A stretch of DNA of 64,000 bases from Lachnospiraceae bacterium (GTDB lineage: Bacteria > Bacillota > Clostridia > Lachnospirales > Lachnospiraceae), in NCBI GenBank assembly GCA_910574865.1, contig CAJTDN010000001.1:403975-467974 (forward strand). Reading direction: 5' to 3'. Both the position numbers and the translations under genes were made by a program. The notes beneath the pieces were generated by a model that was not told the origin of the DNA, did not search any database, and saw only the letters and a list, made by a program, of their open reading frames with translations. This document shows, in pieces, positions 1 to 8,663 of the stretch (positions are counted from its first letter, which is position 1; each line of letters starts with the position of its first letter).

Positions 1-2020
1 CAAGATATTTTGACTTGCATTTCTTTAACAAGTCCGCTTCCTTAATCAAGCGGTATTGCCAGTTTTCCATATTTTCCGGCTTCACGAAGCAGTCAATGAT
101 TTCCTGATAGTCTTGTCTTATAAGAAGATTCACTAATTTTGCAAAATATTCCCCATACGTCTTCGAAACGACGAAGTCCTCCATTTCCCGGAAAACCGGG
201 AACAACTTTCGCTTGTCGGCATCGCCCGCGTACCAGTACGACCACCAATATTTATAGAAACAGTATTCCCCGTTCACCTCGATGGTCAGCATCGCCCGCC
301 GGAGCAGGTCAAATTCATCCGCCCCCGTTTCCAGTTCCTTGTTAAAATACCGCCTGAAAACGTCACGGATTTGCCCAAGCCGCACAAAGTCAATCTCCGC
401 GACGTCCGACCGGTATCCCGCGCATTGCAAGGCGAACAAAATCCTCCCGCGCAACAGTTCATTATCTTCCAAGTCAAACAGCAATTGTTTGTGTGCCGGA
501 TTCGCGCAGATTATCCGCGCCTTTATCCTCTCTTCCCTCATCTGTTCCTTCGCATAGGTGGGAACCAGCCGATTCGTATTCAAATACTGGTAAATGTCAC
601 CGCAGCCGCGGGCAAGGACACGAACCAGATCCATTACGCCGCCAAACGCCTCCGGGCTTCGGACGAGGTCGTAACGCTTGCCGTCCGGCGTGATATTTGC
701 ACGGGAAACGATGTTTCTCACCACCCGCATCCAGTCCAAAAATTTCTCCCCGTCCACGTCCTCGTTGCAAAGCAAATATTCCGTCTGCGCGTAGAAGAGC
801 ACCTTGTGCGTGTATGACGTCCGGTTCCCGGCCAAAATCTGGTACAGCAAATTCTTTTCCGGCCGGTGCCGCCACATGTCAAACGTCAGCTCGGGAATCA
901 CCCGCCTTGAAGCCGCGCCGCCAGACTCCGGTTTCGCCGTCACCGCCCCAGAAGTCCCTCCGTCGACTCCCGATTCCGCGGTGGCCGTTCCATGCGCCGC
1001 ATCCGCATATAATTCATAGCATTCATAAATATACTCGAACGTCTTCTCGTCAATATAGTGAATCAGCCTTCGATCCGCATGGTTTTCATTCAGCCAGCTT
1101 ATCACGTCCGCACGTTTTTCTCCCCGCAGCTTCGGATTCTTAGCCACCCGGAACATGACCAGCGACGTCATAAAATTCATGTGCGGCTCGTCCACCAGGT
1201 CGTTCTTCCGATAGCCATCCCAGATGAAGTCCGTCCACTCCCGGTCTATTTTATGGGAAAACTTTTCCTCCAGCGGAAGGTTCTCCTCCCACTGCCAACC
1301 GCCCTTCTGGGCCTTGTCCAAAATCTCGGCCTTCAAATTTTCAAACGGGGTGAGCAGCTTCCCGCGCGCGTTCATCTTGATGTACAAGTCGTCCGACAGC
1401 CCGAAGTCCTCCAATATCAACAAGTGGAACGTAACCAACTTCTTCTCCACCAACGCTTCCCATAAATCCCCGACCCCGGAAAACAATTCGTGAATCATGT
1501 CAATGGTATTTAACATCGCGCGAATCGTCGAGTCCTGCCGCCAAGAGGCAAAAAACCACCTGGCATCCGTAATCGCCCCGCTAAGTTCTCTCCCCCGCCG
1601 GGCCGAATCCCACGCCCCGTCATCCGCAAAAATCAAGGTCACGTTTGACACCAGCGCCTCACAAAACCTCCGCGAGGACAACCGCGTTTCATACGTGAAA
1701 TTCGAAAGCGTCTCCCTGGCGCACGTATCCTCCGGCCGCTCCTTCATGCAGGTATACCAGTGCAGCAAAAACAGCGTCGTCAACCGCTGCTGCCCGTCCA
1801 ACGGGTAAAACACGCCGCCCTTCACGTTGCCATATACAAAATCAAGGTTCACCGCGCTTTCATTCTCCACGCTTTCCCTTATAGCCTTTAAAAAATTGCG
1901 GCAAATTTCCCGGTTGTCCTTGCGCCCCTGCGCATAATCGCGTTGGATAATCGGAATCTCCACCCTTTTTTCCCGAATCAATTCATAAAACGTCATGCTG
2001 TCATTCGTGTTCGCCGCCAT
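1..2020 (-). CDS. DUF262 (GmrSD-like) protein, 3' end beyond the window
   Basis: The minus-strand frame is open from an ATG at 2020 to the left edge, so at least 673 codons are present and the C-terminus is missing. GGAGG lies 7 bases before the ATG. The N-terminus carries the DUF262 signatures IPIIQRDYAQGR (about residues 21-32), YPLDGQQRLTTLF (about 74-86) and KMNARGKLLTPFENLKAEI. Known family members are GmrS-type ParB-fold NTPase/nuclease subunits of type IV restriction systems and related phage-defence proteins. The normal partner domain, DUF1524 (HNH), would lie beyond the visible part. The start overlapped the end of the upstream DUF262 gene before a duplication separated them. A defence role is inferred from family only. 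Confidence 0.85.
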   Translation of the reverse strand, partial: MAANTNDSMTFYELIREKRVEIPIIQRDYAQGRKDNREICRNFLKAIRESVENESAVNLDFVYGNVKGGVFYPLDGQQRLTTLFLLHWYTCMKERPEDTCARETLSNFTYETRLSSRRFCEALVSNVTLIFADDGAWDSARRGRELSGAITDARWFFASWRQDSTIRAMLNTIDMIHELFSGVGDLWEALVEKKLVTFHLLILEDFGLSDDLYIKMNARGKLLTPFENLKAEILDKAQKGGWQWEENLPLEEKFSHKIDREWTDFIWDGYRKNDLVDEPHMNFMTSLVMFRVAKNPKLRGEKRADVISWLNENHADRRLIHYIDEKTFEYIYECYELYADAAHGTATAESGVDGGTSGAVTAKPESGGAASRRVIPELTFDMWRHRPEKNLLYQILAGNRTSYTHKVLFYAQTEYLLCNEDVDGEKFLDWMRVVRNIVSRANITPDGKRYDLVRSPEAFGGVMDLVRVLARGCGDIYQYLNTNRLVPTYAKEQMREERIKARIICANPAHKQLLFDLEDNELLRGRILFALQCAGYRSDVAEIDFVRLGQIRDVFRRYFNKELETGADEFDLLRRAMLTIEVNGEYCFYKYWWSYWYAGDADKRKLFPVFREMEDFVVSKTYGEYFAKLVNLLIRQDYQEIIDCFVKPENMENWQYRLIKEADLLKKCKSKYL

Positions 2021-2160
2021 CCGTGACCTCCAAGCATTCAACCAATTTCCATTTCACGCCACCTTCATTCGTGTTCGCCGCCATCCGTGACCTCCAAGCA
2101 TTCAACCAATTTCCATTTCACGCCACCTTCATTCGTGTTCGCCGCCATCCGTGACCTCCA
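2001..2160. repeat. 64-bp tandem repeat, 2.5 copies, across a gene junction
   Basis: Units at 2001-2064 and 2065-2128 and a half unit at 2129-2160 are identical by eye. Each full unit holds, in minus orientation, GGAGG, an ATG, and the last codons plus TGA of the upstream gene. The duplication therefore adds two 27-residue ORFs (2148-2065 and 2084-2001). Each starts 20 bases before the previous stop, keeping the original ATG/TGA overlap. 64 is not a multiple of 3, so unit number matters to reading frame. Confidence 0.95.
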
Positions 2161-3904
2161 AATATCCGCCCAGCACCCTTTTTAAGTCTTCCTCGTATTT
2201 TTCCCGGTCGTCCTGCGTCCAGAACGATATTTTCGGCGGGTAATCGCTAAAATATTTCAAAAACACGTTCTTCGTGCACAACGGGACGAAACCGCCGCCC
2301 TTGTCCAAATCAATGATGTACTTTCTTTTTAGCGGAAAGACGGCGTTTTTATACCCTTTGTTCGTTTTCTCATCCAACAATGCCAGGTTGGAAATCCCGT
2401 CTATCTCCGCGTCCTGCTTGATATGCTGGTTAAAATAATCCGTGACGTCGTCAAAAAGGGGATTGAACACGTCGTCCTTGTAGTTTCCTCCATCCAAAAC
2501 CGTTTGAACGCGGCAGGCCAGTTCCCTCTCACTCTCTTCCTTTTTTTCAATATAGCACAAAACGTCCGAGAGCCATTCCCTCCTCGCCGCCTCGGGCACG
2601 GAAGAGGCATCCTTCCTGGAGGCAATATGCTCGATGTTCCATTTGTTCAGCTTGAAATCATCAAACGGAAAATAAGACGAGTCACATTCATTTTGCAACA
2701 TGGTCAAAATGTTGTACAACAACAGCACGCCCTTTGTGTACTTGCTGTCATAATCACAGTCAAACAAGTCGATGCCGCGATAATGTCCCTTTATCAAATC
2801 ATCCAAATACGCCTTAAACTCGCTCTTTTTCAACTTGGCCGACTCCTCGTACAGCTTCTTGATCTTGGCAATGCCCGCCGTAATGATGAACCCGATTTTA
2901 TGGTAAAGCTCCCGCTCGTGGAACCACTCGTCAAACCGCTGGTAATACCCCTGCACCTCCTCCCACGTCTGTTTCAAGCTTTCTTCCGAGCCGTCGAGCC
3001 TCCCGCTAAAATAGCGGAACGCGGAGTACCCCTCCTTGTCGCCCAGCTCGTTCATCAAATTGAAAATATACTCAATGCGGTTGTCCCGCTTGTCCTCGTC
3101 ACTTAGGAAATACCAGAACTTGTCCCACTGCAAGTCCCATTCGATATTATCCCACTCGCCCGCGATTTCATATTGACGAAGCCGCATGTTCTCCGCGTCA
3201 TTGGAATGGAAATTCGAACTGTTCAAAAACAACGCCTTAATCAATTCCGCGTTCGTCAGGCTGATTTTCCCGATATTGAGCCTCGTGAACACCTTCGTCG
3301 GGTTGTCCTCCGCCGTCTCGTACCAGATGACCTTCGTGGAAAATTTTAGTTTCGACCGATATTCATTTTTGTCAAAATTTGAATCCTCTTCCTTTTTGTC
3401 AAACCATTCCTCAATAGTCTTGTAGGCATTATGTATATGGAAGAAATCAATGTTCGAGTCGTCCTCCTTGTCCGGATTTTTCAAAAACTCCACCGACTCC
3501 TTCCGTGTCTGGTAATCAATAGAAAACAACTTGTCCCGTCTCTTTTCCACGAAGTCCTGGTTCAGGTAATGCAAAATAAGGTAAATCGTCGTCAGCCGCT
3601 GCTGCCCGTCAATCACCTCGTAAACCTTCCCGGCCTCGGAAACTTCGCCGATGCCGGATGCGTCCGTGCCCTCGCATCCACCAAGATTCACTTTTTTCCG
3701 CATCGTCTTGACCACGACCGGCTGCAGGCAATACCAGGTCTTGTTCTCCGTGCCTTGTATCTCCCTCGGGACAAAATCGTCAATGTCGTCCAACAAGTCC
3801 CGCACCTCGTAAGGCGTCCAACGATAGCCGCGCTGGTACGACGGGATAAAGAATGAATATGGCAAAAGCTCGTTCACCGTTTTCAATTGAATCGTATTTT
3901 CCAT
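2129..3904 (-). CDS. DUF262 plus DUF1524 (HNH) protein, GmrSD-like
   Basis: A 591-residue protein from the ATG at 3904, where the conserved MENTIQL N-terminus begins; a GTG at 3943 would add 13 residues. The DUF262 part shows IPSYQRGYRW (about 19-28), YEVIDGQQRLTTIYL (about 97-111) and TRLNIGKISLTNAELIKALFL. The C-terminal DUF1524 part shows NIEHIASRK and GISNLALLDEKTNKGY, the His-containing HNH-type segment. In the known family this pair of domains forms a single-chain GmrSD enzyme that cuts modified DNA. It lies downstream of a Uma2 nuclease gene with a 44-base gap and upstream of a second DUF262 gene. Its last codons sit inside the 64-bp repeat. Confidence 0.85.
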   Translation of the reverse strand: MENTIQLKTVNELLPYSFFIPSYQRGYRWTPYEVRDLLDDIDDFVPREIQGTENKTWYCLQPVVVKTMRKKVNLGGCEGTDASGIGEVSEAGKVYEVIDGQQRLTTIYLILHYLNQDFVEKRRDKLFSIDYQTRKESVEFLKNPDKEDDSNIDFFHIHNAYKTIEEWFDKKEEDSNFDKNEYRSKLKFSTKVIWYETAEDNPTKVFTRLNIGKISLTNAELIKALFLNSSNFHSNDAENMRLRQYEIAGEWDNIEWDLQWDKFWYFLSDEDKRDNRIEYIFNLMNELGDKEGYSAFRYFSGRLDGSEESLKQTWEEVQGYYQRFDEWFHERELYHKIGFIITAGIAKIKKLYEESAKLKKSEFKAYLDDLIKGHYRGIDLFDCDYDSKYTKGVLLLYNILTMLQNECDSSYFPFDDFKLNKWNIEHIASRKDASSVPEAARREWLSDVLCYIEKKEESERELACRVQTVLDGGNYKDDVFNPLFDDVTDYFNQHIKQDAEIDGISNLALLDEKTNKGYKNAVFPLKRKYIIDLDKGGGFVPLCTKNVFLKYFSDYPPKISFWTQDDREKYEEDLKRVLGGYLEVTDGGEHE

Positions 3905-3948
3905 CTCTTTTTCAAACACCTTTCCTGCAAAAATGCCCTCCACAATGC

Positions 3949-4500
3949 TTAATCAATGTCCGTCTTCGAGAAATCAATCTCAAAATCCTCGTAAATTCCG
4001 GCCTTCACCTTGTCCGAAAACGTGAACTCTTCAAGCGTGTCATGCTCAAAATTGTAAACAAGTATCTGGTTCTTGACATAATCCACGATCCAATACTCGC
4101 GTACCCTGGCGTTATAATATTTAAACAACTTCTTCCCATAATCCATCGACCGACTCGTCGGTGAGGCGATTTCTATAATCCAGTCCGGCGCGCCCTTACA
4201 GCCTTCCTCCGTAAGCTTGTCCTTGTCGCATATAACGGAAATGTCAGGCTCGAAATATGTCTTGTCGTCCTCGTTCAAAAACACGGCAAACGGAGCGGGG
4301 TACACTTCGCAATCGCCATCCTTGTCTTGAATATACCTAAATATCGCATTTGACAAAATCATTAAAAGCTTCTGGTGCGTCCTGCCCGGTGATGCCATAT
4401 AGTAAATCTGCCCGTCAACCAGCTCCGCCCTCTGTCCCTCCGGCAAGGCATAAATATCCTCAATCGTATACATTTTCTCCAATTTCATCGCCGCCGTCAT
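3949..4500 (-). CDS. Uma2 family (DUF820) endonuclease-like protein
   Basis: A 183-residue protein of the PD-(D/E)XK-fold Uma2 family. The visible core is AELVDGQIYYM (about 24-34), FEPDISVICD (about 83-92) and WIIEIASPTS (about 106-115), followed by KLFKYYNARVREYWIVD, the usual family order. AGGAG lies 7 bases before the second of two adjacent ATGs, which is why 4500 is preferred over 4503. It is the first gene of the minus-strand set with the two DUF262 genes. Uma2 proteins are numerous in bacteria and have no settled function, so a link to the neighbours is by position only. Confidence 0.85.
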   Translation of the reverse strand: MTAAMKLEKMYTIEDIYALPEGQRAELVDGQIYYMASPGRTHQKLLMILSNAIFRYIQDKDGDCEVYPAPFAVFLNEDDKTYFEPDISVICDKDKLTEEGCKGAPDWIIEIASPTSRSMDYGKKLFKYYNARVREYWIVDYVKNQILVYNFEHDTLEEFTFSDKVKAGIYEDFEIDFSKTDID

Positions 4501-4504
4501 CATT

Positions 4505-4744
4505 TACTCCTTCCGTTTTCCAATTTTCCGCTTTCTAATTCTCCTCTTTTCAATTCTGCAAGCGGCACCTACTCTTGCGCCCCGGTTCACTTAATGCCGT
4601 ATCCGCCGAATGCAATGATTTTCACGCCGCATCTCGGTCATGTTTGCATTCTCGGCTTCTTTCGCGTTATCTGCGAACACAAAACCGACCTCGATTCCGC
4701 TTCGCTTCATCTCGGTCATATTTGCGTTCCTATGAACAGTTCCG
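4505..4744. other. Gene-free stretch with a short internal repeat
   Basis: I see no convincing gene here. A 22-base phrase (CATCTCGGTCAT followed by TTTGC) occurs at 4630-4651 and again at 4708-4729 with two mismatches. On the minus strand it would read as a short basic peptide containing NANMTEMKRSG. I recall similar strings in spurious ORFs of related genomes, so I treat it as repeat sequence and not a gene. Confidence 0.4.
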
Positions 4745-4784
4745 TATAAGAAAAGCCCCTTGAATGCATGCATTCGGGGCTTTC
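4745..4784 (-). terminator. Rho-independent terminator after tRNA-Val
   Basis: The arms AAAGCCCC (4752-4759) and GGGGCTTT (4776-4783) enclose a self-complementary GAATGCATGCATTC. In minus orientation the stem is followed by TTTTCTTAT. It lies 37 bases past the 3' end of the tRNA-Val gene. Confidence 0.75.
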
Positions 4785-4820
4785 CTTACACGTCTCTGTT
4801 CACAGATAACGCTTAGTTTA

Positions 4821-4894
4821 TGGAAACTACGGGGCTCGAACCCGTGACCTCTCGCGTGTGAGGCGAACGCTCATCCCAGCTGAGCTAAGTTTCC
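4821..4894 (-). tRNA. tRNA-Val (anticodon CAC)
   Basis: The minus strand folds as a full 74-base cloverleaf. The acceptor is GGAAACT/AGTTTCC with discriminator A, the D-stem is GCTC/GAGC, and the anticodon stem is TTCGC/GCGAG with loop CTCACAC. The T-arm is ACGGG-TTCGAGC-CCCGT. The anticodon CAC reads GTG. No CCA is encoded. Confidence 0.95.
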
Positions 4895-4996
4895 GTTTCC
4901 ATGCCTGACGGCTTGTCCGCGCCAAACATGAGTCTATTATACCACTTTTTCAGCCAGATACAAGTACTTTTTTTATTTTTTTCCATTTTTTAAAAA

Positions 4997-5087
4997 CCGT
5001 ATATCACAAAAGGGGGAAAGCCCACGTGCTTTCCCCTTTTGTGATATACGGGACAAAAAGGTATATGCTGCTTTCGCAGCTTGTCCC
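4997..5087 (-). repeat. Two adjoining large hairpins
   Basis: A 24-25 base inverted repeat spans 4997-5051 (CCGTATATCACAAAAG pairs with its complement, one G bulged). It abuts a second one at 5050-5087 (GGGACAA/TTGTCCC enclosing GCTGC-TTTC-GCAGC). In minus orientation the long stem is followed by GGTTTTTAAAAAAT, so it could terminate transcription from the broken esterase side. The size and the pairing of two stems resemble a small repeat element more than an ordinary terminator. Confidence 0.6.
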
Positions 5088-5201
5088 GGTGCCATGCCCA
5101 AGGCGATTCCCACCTTAGTCGCCACGCTCTGCGAGCTATTTTCCAACGAATTTGCGAGATAAACGCTCTCGCTGCATTGCGTCAGCGTCAAAAAAACCGA
5201 A

Positions 5202-5484
5202 TTAACCATCGTGTAGCAGACAAACAAATAGATTGCCCCCGCATGTCATGACGACTGCCATCTTGTGGTCGTTCGCATAGCGGACGATATTGGAAAAATT
5301 GACATAATCCGAATCGTCGCCCGTGCCGCCATGGTACAAGTACAACGTCTGGAACTTCGTGCCCGGCACATAACTTTCGGCCTTTCCCTTTATCCCGTCA
5401 AACAACTCCTACGGCGGCAGTATCATGGTGACGTTCGTCTGCTTCATCAATGCCTGGGATAAATAATTAAACTTTACCAACATA
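5202..5484 (-). pseudogene. Truncated esterase (PF00756-type) with an internal stop
   Basis: From the ATG at 5484, with GGAGG 9 bases upstream, the minus strand encodes MLVKFNYLSQALMKQTNVT. An in-frame TAG follows at codon 22, then FDGIKGKAESYVPGTKFQTL and YLYHGGTGDDSDYVN. This is the N-terminus of the putative esterase family, with the usual LYLxHG segment. Homology ends after about 85 codons, before any catalytic GxSxG, where it runs into the hairpin element. The gene is dead on two counts: a nonsense codon and loss of more than half its length. Confidence 0.75.
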
Positions 5485-5748
5485 ATAAAATCCTCCGTTT
5501 TTAGCCATTCACGGCAAATGAATCATTACTTTTTCCACACCGTGAAAAGAAACAATGAGCAAAATGGAAATCGCCACAAAATTAAATTACAATCGTAACG
5601 GCATCCAGCCATCGAAAATTGCCTCCGGCAACGGGCCGGAGGCCTGCCGGCACCACCACTTTATCGGACGGAGGCCGTGCGGCGAGGCGCACAGCCCCAT
5701 GAATGGTAACCAGTAGCTGATTTTTATAAATATTTCAAACGCCTCATA
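5485..5748. other. Gene-free stretch upstream of the hydrogenase
   Basis: No ORF with a ribosome site and plausible composition is seen. It contains a strong hairpin at 5621-5643 (GCCTCCGG, loop CAACGGG, CCGGAGGC) without a T-run on either side. A regulatory or repeat origin is possible but unsupported. Confidence 0.4.
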
Positions 5749-5777
5749 TTGTCTCGTCCCTAAAAATATGTTAAAAT
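5749..5777 (+). promoter_or_regulatory. Sigma-A-type promoter of the hydrogenase gene
   Basis: TTGTCT (5749-5754) and TAAAAT (5772-5777) are separated by exactly 17 bases. The start codon follows about 50 bases downstream, after GAGAGGAGG. This is the best-spaced match in the intergenic stretch. Confidence 0.6.
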
Positions 5778-5829
5778 AAAAACGATTTTTAGGAAACGTG
5801 TCATTCTACCACGCGAGAGGAGGCAAACT

Positions 5830-7296
5830 ATGTTACACGAGAACAATACGATTGGAGAAGTAAAGGACGAGGTGCTCTACCAAGTCGCCAAGGCGGCCTT
5901 CGAGGGGAACCTGCATAGGATAGAGACCGCCCTGCCTTACGAAATCCTTCCTGGAAACAAGCCGAAGTTCCGCTGTTGCATCCACAAGGAGCGGGAAATC
6001 GTACGAGAGAGAATCATGCTGGCGAAAAACATCAATCCGGCCACCGGCGAGCCCTGCCACAACACGGTGAAGATTTTGCCGTCGGCCTGCGAGAACTGCC
6101 CCATCACCCGTTTCACGGTGACGGACAACTGCCAGAAGTGCATGGGCAAGAAGTGCATGCAGGCCTGCAAATTCGGGGCCATCACCATGGCCCGCGACAA
6201 GGCCTACATCAACCCGGACAAATGCAAGGAATGCGGCCAATGTTTTGATGCCTGTCCTTACAATGCCATCGTGGACATCATGCGCCCCTGCCGCCGCGCC
6301 TGCCCCGTGGACGCGATTCAGGCGGACGAGGACGGAAGGGTATGGATTGACGACGAAAAGTGCATCCGCTGTGGTTCCTGCATCAGCAAGTGTCCGTTCG
6401 GCGCGATTTCCGACAGTTCCCGCATGCTCGAGGTCATCGAACATCTAAAGGGTGCCCGTCCCGTCTACGCGCTGGTGGCGCCGGCCGCGGAAGGGCAGTT
6501 CGGCATGGACATCACCATGGAATCCATCCGCAAGGGCGTGAAAAGGATGGGCTTCACGGACATGGTGGACGTGGCCATCGGAGCGGACTTCGTATCCGAT
6601 TCCGAGGCCAAGGAATGGGCGGAAGCACACGAGGCGGGTAAAAAGATGACGACCTCCTGCTGCCCGGCCTTCGTGCACTTGATTCGCCGCCACTTCCCGG
6701 AGCTTGCCGACCACATTTCCACCACGGTCTCCCCGATGGCGGCCACCGCGAGGCTTGTGAAGGCCATGCACCCGGGCGCGGTCTGCATTTTCATCGGGCC
6801 GTGCATCGCGAAAAAGAGCGAGGCCGGACAAGTGCAGGACAAGGAAGGGGAAAACGCGGACCTCGTTCTGACCTTTGAAGAATTCCGCGCCATGCTCCGC
6901 GCCAAAAACATCAAGCTCGAGCCCGTCACCCAGGAGGAGACGCAAAACGGCAGCGTCCATGCCAAGGGCTACTCCAATTCCGGCGGCGTGACGAAGGCCG
7001 TGAAACAAGCGTACATAGAGCACGGCGGCACGACCGGCCTGAACGTGAGGCAGTGCAACGGCGCGGCCGAATGCCGCAAGGCGCTCATGCTTTTGAAGGC
7101 CGGGAAACTCCCCGAGGACTTCATCGAGGGAATGGCCTGCGTTGGCGGCTGCGTGGCCGGCCCCGGCAACATCCAGGAAGAGCGGGCATTCAAGCGCGAA
7201 CGCGACAAACAGATTGGAAGGGCCGACGACCGCCTCGTCACCGACACCGTGGCGGAATACGGCAAGTACGAGTTCTCCATGCATCGGAGCAATTGA
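5830..7296 (+). CDS. Group B [FeFe] hydrogenase, monomeric
   Basis: A 488-residue cytoplasmic iron-sulfur enzyme that interconverts protons and H2 with a ferredoxin-type carrier. The N-terminal half has many Cys ligands. Two ferredoxin-like sets occupy about residues 132-160 (CKECGQCFDACPYN, CRRACP) and 178-188 (CIRCGSCISKCP), with further Cys at 87-113. The H-cluster motifs follow in order: TSCCPA (275-280), IGPCIAKK (322-329) and FIEGMACVGGCVAG (431-444). The Ala after TSCCP, instead of GW, and the IGPC form fit group B and not the bidirectional group A enzymes. It is a single-gene unit with its own promoter and terminator and no maturation genes nearby. It probably disposes of fermentative reductant. 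Confidence 0.93.
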   Translation: MLHENNTIGEVKDEVLYQVAKAAFEGNLHRIETALPYEILPGNKPKFRCCIHKEREIVRERIMLAKNINPATGEPCHNTVKILPSACENCPITRFTVTDNCQKCMGKKCMQACKFGAITMARDKAYINPDKCKECGQCFDACPYNAIVDIMRPCRRACPVDAIQADEDGRVWIDDEKCIRCGSCISKCPFGAISDSSRMLEVIEHLKGARPVYALVAPAAEGQFGMDITMESIRKGVKRMGFTDMVDVAIGADFVSDSEAKEWAEAHEAGKKMTTSCCPAFVHLIRRHFPELADHISTTVSPMAATARLVKAMHPGAVCIFIGPCIAKKSEAGQVQDKEGENADLVLTFEEFRAMLRAKNIKLEPVTQEETQNGSVHAKGYSNSGGVTKAVKQAYIEHGGTTGLNVRQCNGAAECRKALMLLKAGKLPEDFIEGMACVGGCVAGPGNIQEERAFKRERDKQIGRADDRLVTDTVAEYGKYEFSMHRSN

Positions 7297-7387
7297 AAAC
7301 AACAAAAAGGGGAAAGCGCGAATGGCGGTAGCCCATAAGGAAATATTACAAAACTTATGACTTACGTCAGGTAAACGGGAAAAACAG

Positions 7388-7437
7388 AAAACTGCCATGC
7401 AAAAGGTTCGCCGATTGCATAGCAGTTTTTCTCTTTT
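7388..7437 (+). terminator. Rho-independent terminator of the hydrogenase gene
   Basis: AAAACTGCcATGCAA pairs with TTGCATaGCAGTTTT (7388-7429), with one internal mismatch. The stem runs straight into TTTTTCTCTTTT. It lies about 90 bases past the stop codon. Confidence 0.9.
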
Positions 7438-7660
7438 CAAAATAGCAAATATAACTTTTTCAGTGTTCCAACGGAACGCGCAGCCATTACCCACGGCAAT
7501 GATTTCAGGGGCTTGGGGACATATCACCAACAAGCATTATGCAGAAATTCGTTTACGAAATTTCTGCGTATGGGCAGCTTTTACGTAAAGATGCATTGCT
7601 TGCCAGTAGTACCGGGAACTCAGGACAAGCTAGCGTCGGTGTACTATATAAACACAAAAA
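7438..7660. other. Gene-free stretch with an orphan MITE end
   Basis: No gene is evident. A hairpin GCAGAAATT/AAATTTCTGC sits near 7540-7567. At 7631-7644 the 14 bases TAGCGTCGGTGTAC exactly match the terminal inverted repeat of the MITE found whole at 17045 and 53268. No second end is present here, so it is a relic or chance-retained end. Confidence 0.5.
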
Positions 7661-8548
7661 TTATTGCTCTGCTCCCCACTCTCTTTTTAACCGGCTCAAA
7701 AACTCATTGGAAGCCCTTGAAAAAACTTGATACTTTTTCCAGACAATACACAATTCGGCTTTCATACGCGGGTATAACGGTCTGAAACAAAGCTCGCTGT
7801 CGCCGGTGGTATTGATGAGTTTATCTAATGCAATCACATAACCGAGTCCTTTCCTTACAAAATGAGAAGCATTATAAATCAGGTCATAAGTCATAACAAC
7901 ATTGAGCTTGCTGACGTCTTTTTTCAGCCACGAAACCATTTCACTGCTGATGGATGCCTGATGGGATAAGATCAGAGGCTTGTCCCACAAATCCTCCGCG
8001 CAGACAGATTCCTTTTCAGCCAGCGGGCTGTCTTTTCGCATCAATACGCCCCATGTGTCGGTCATAGGAAGTCTCATGTAATCGTATTTTGTCACATCAA
8101 AGGGGCCGATCAATAAACCGAAATCAATCAGCCCTTTATCTATTTTTTCTGTTACGATACCGGCATCGCCGCTGTAAATGTGGTAATGGATCAGTGGGTG
8201 TTCCTTCTGCAATGTTGCGGCTGCCTGTGCAAAAAAGGAAATCGCATCGGTTTCGCCGCCGCCGATATAAATTTCTCCGTTGATATTTTCGTTAGAGCTG
8301 CTAAGTTCCGCCTTTGTTTTTTCCATAAGGTCAATCATTTCTTCTGCCCGTTTACGCAGCAGCATCCCGTCCTCGGTTAGTGTGACCTTTTTACTCCCCC
8401 GGATGAGCAGTTGTTTTCCAACCTCTTCTTCTAAATCTTTCAGTTGTCTGGAAAGCGGCGGCTGCGTCATTTGCAGGGCTTCCGCAGCTTTCGTAATACT
8501 TTCTTCCCGCGCTACGGCGAGAAAATATTGCAATACCCGAATATCCAA
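7661..8548 (-). CDS. LysR family transcriptional regulator
   Basis: A 295-residue regulator of full family length. Residues 1-60 form the winged helix (VLQYFLAVAREESITKAAEAL, then QPPLSRQLKDLEEEVGKQLL). Residues about 90-290 form the periplasmic-binding-like effector domain. The start is a TTG at 8548 with AAAGGAGG 8 bases upstream; no ATG is in a better place. It faces away from an eroded set of oxidoreductase and hydrolase genes on the plus strand, the usual arrangement for a LysR protein and its target genes. The effector is unknown. Because most of the divergent genes are truncated, its regulon here may now be only the aldo/keto reductase. Confidence 0.93.
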   Translation of the reverse strand: MDIRVLQYFLAVAREESITKAAEALQMTQPPLSRQLKDLEEEVGKQLLIRGSKKVTLTEDGMLLRKRAEEMIDLMEKTKAELSSSNENINGEIYIGGGETDAISFFAQAAATLQKEHPLIHYHIYSGDAGIVTEKIDKGLIDFGLLIGPFDVTKYDYMRLPMTDTWGVLMRKDSPLAEKESVCAEDLWDKPLILSHQASISSEMVSWLKKDVSKLNVVMTYDLIYNASHFVRKGLGYVIALDKLINTTGDSELCFRPLYPRMKAELCIVWKKYQVFSRASNEFLSRLKREWGAEQ

Positions 8549-8663
8549 ATTTGCGACCTCCTTTTGGATTGATGTCTCCTATTGTATCAAAAGCTCCCAT
8601 ACCTTTCAAGTATGCAAAACTATTTTTTATATGTATTTGATATTCAACCGCAACGGTTTTATA

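Noticed and set aside
2001..2160. Possible attachment site or CRISPR-like repeat
   Set aside because: Head-to-tail units with no spacer that coincide with a gene junction; a simple tandem duplication explains it.
6445..7533. 362-codon open frame antisense to the hydrogenase
   Set aside because: Mirror of a GC-rich coding frame, with Ala/His/Arg-rich composition and no family resemblance; the plus-strand hydrogenase explains the region.
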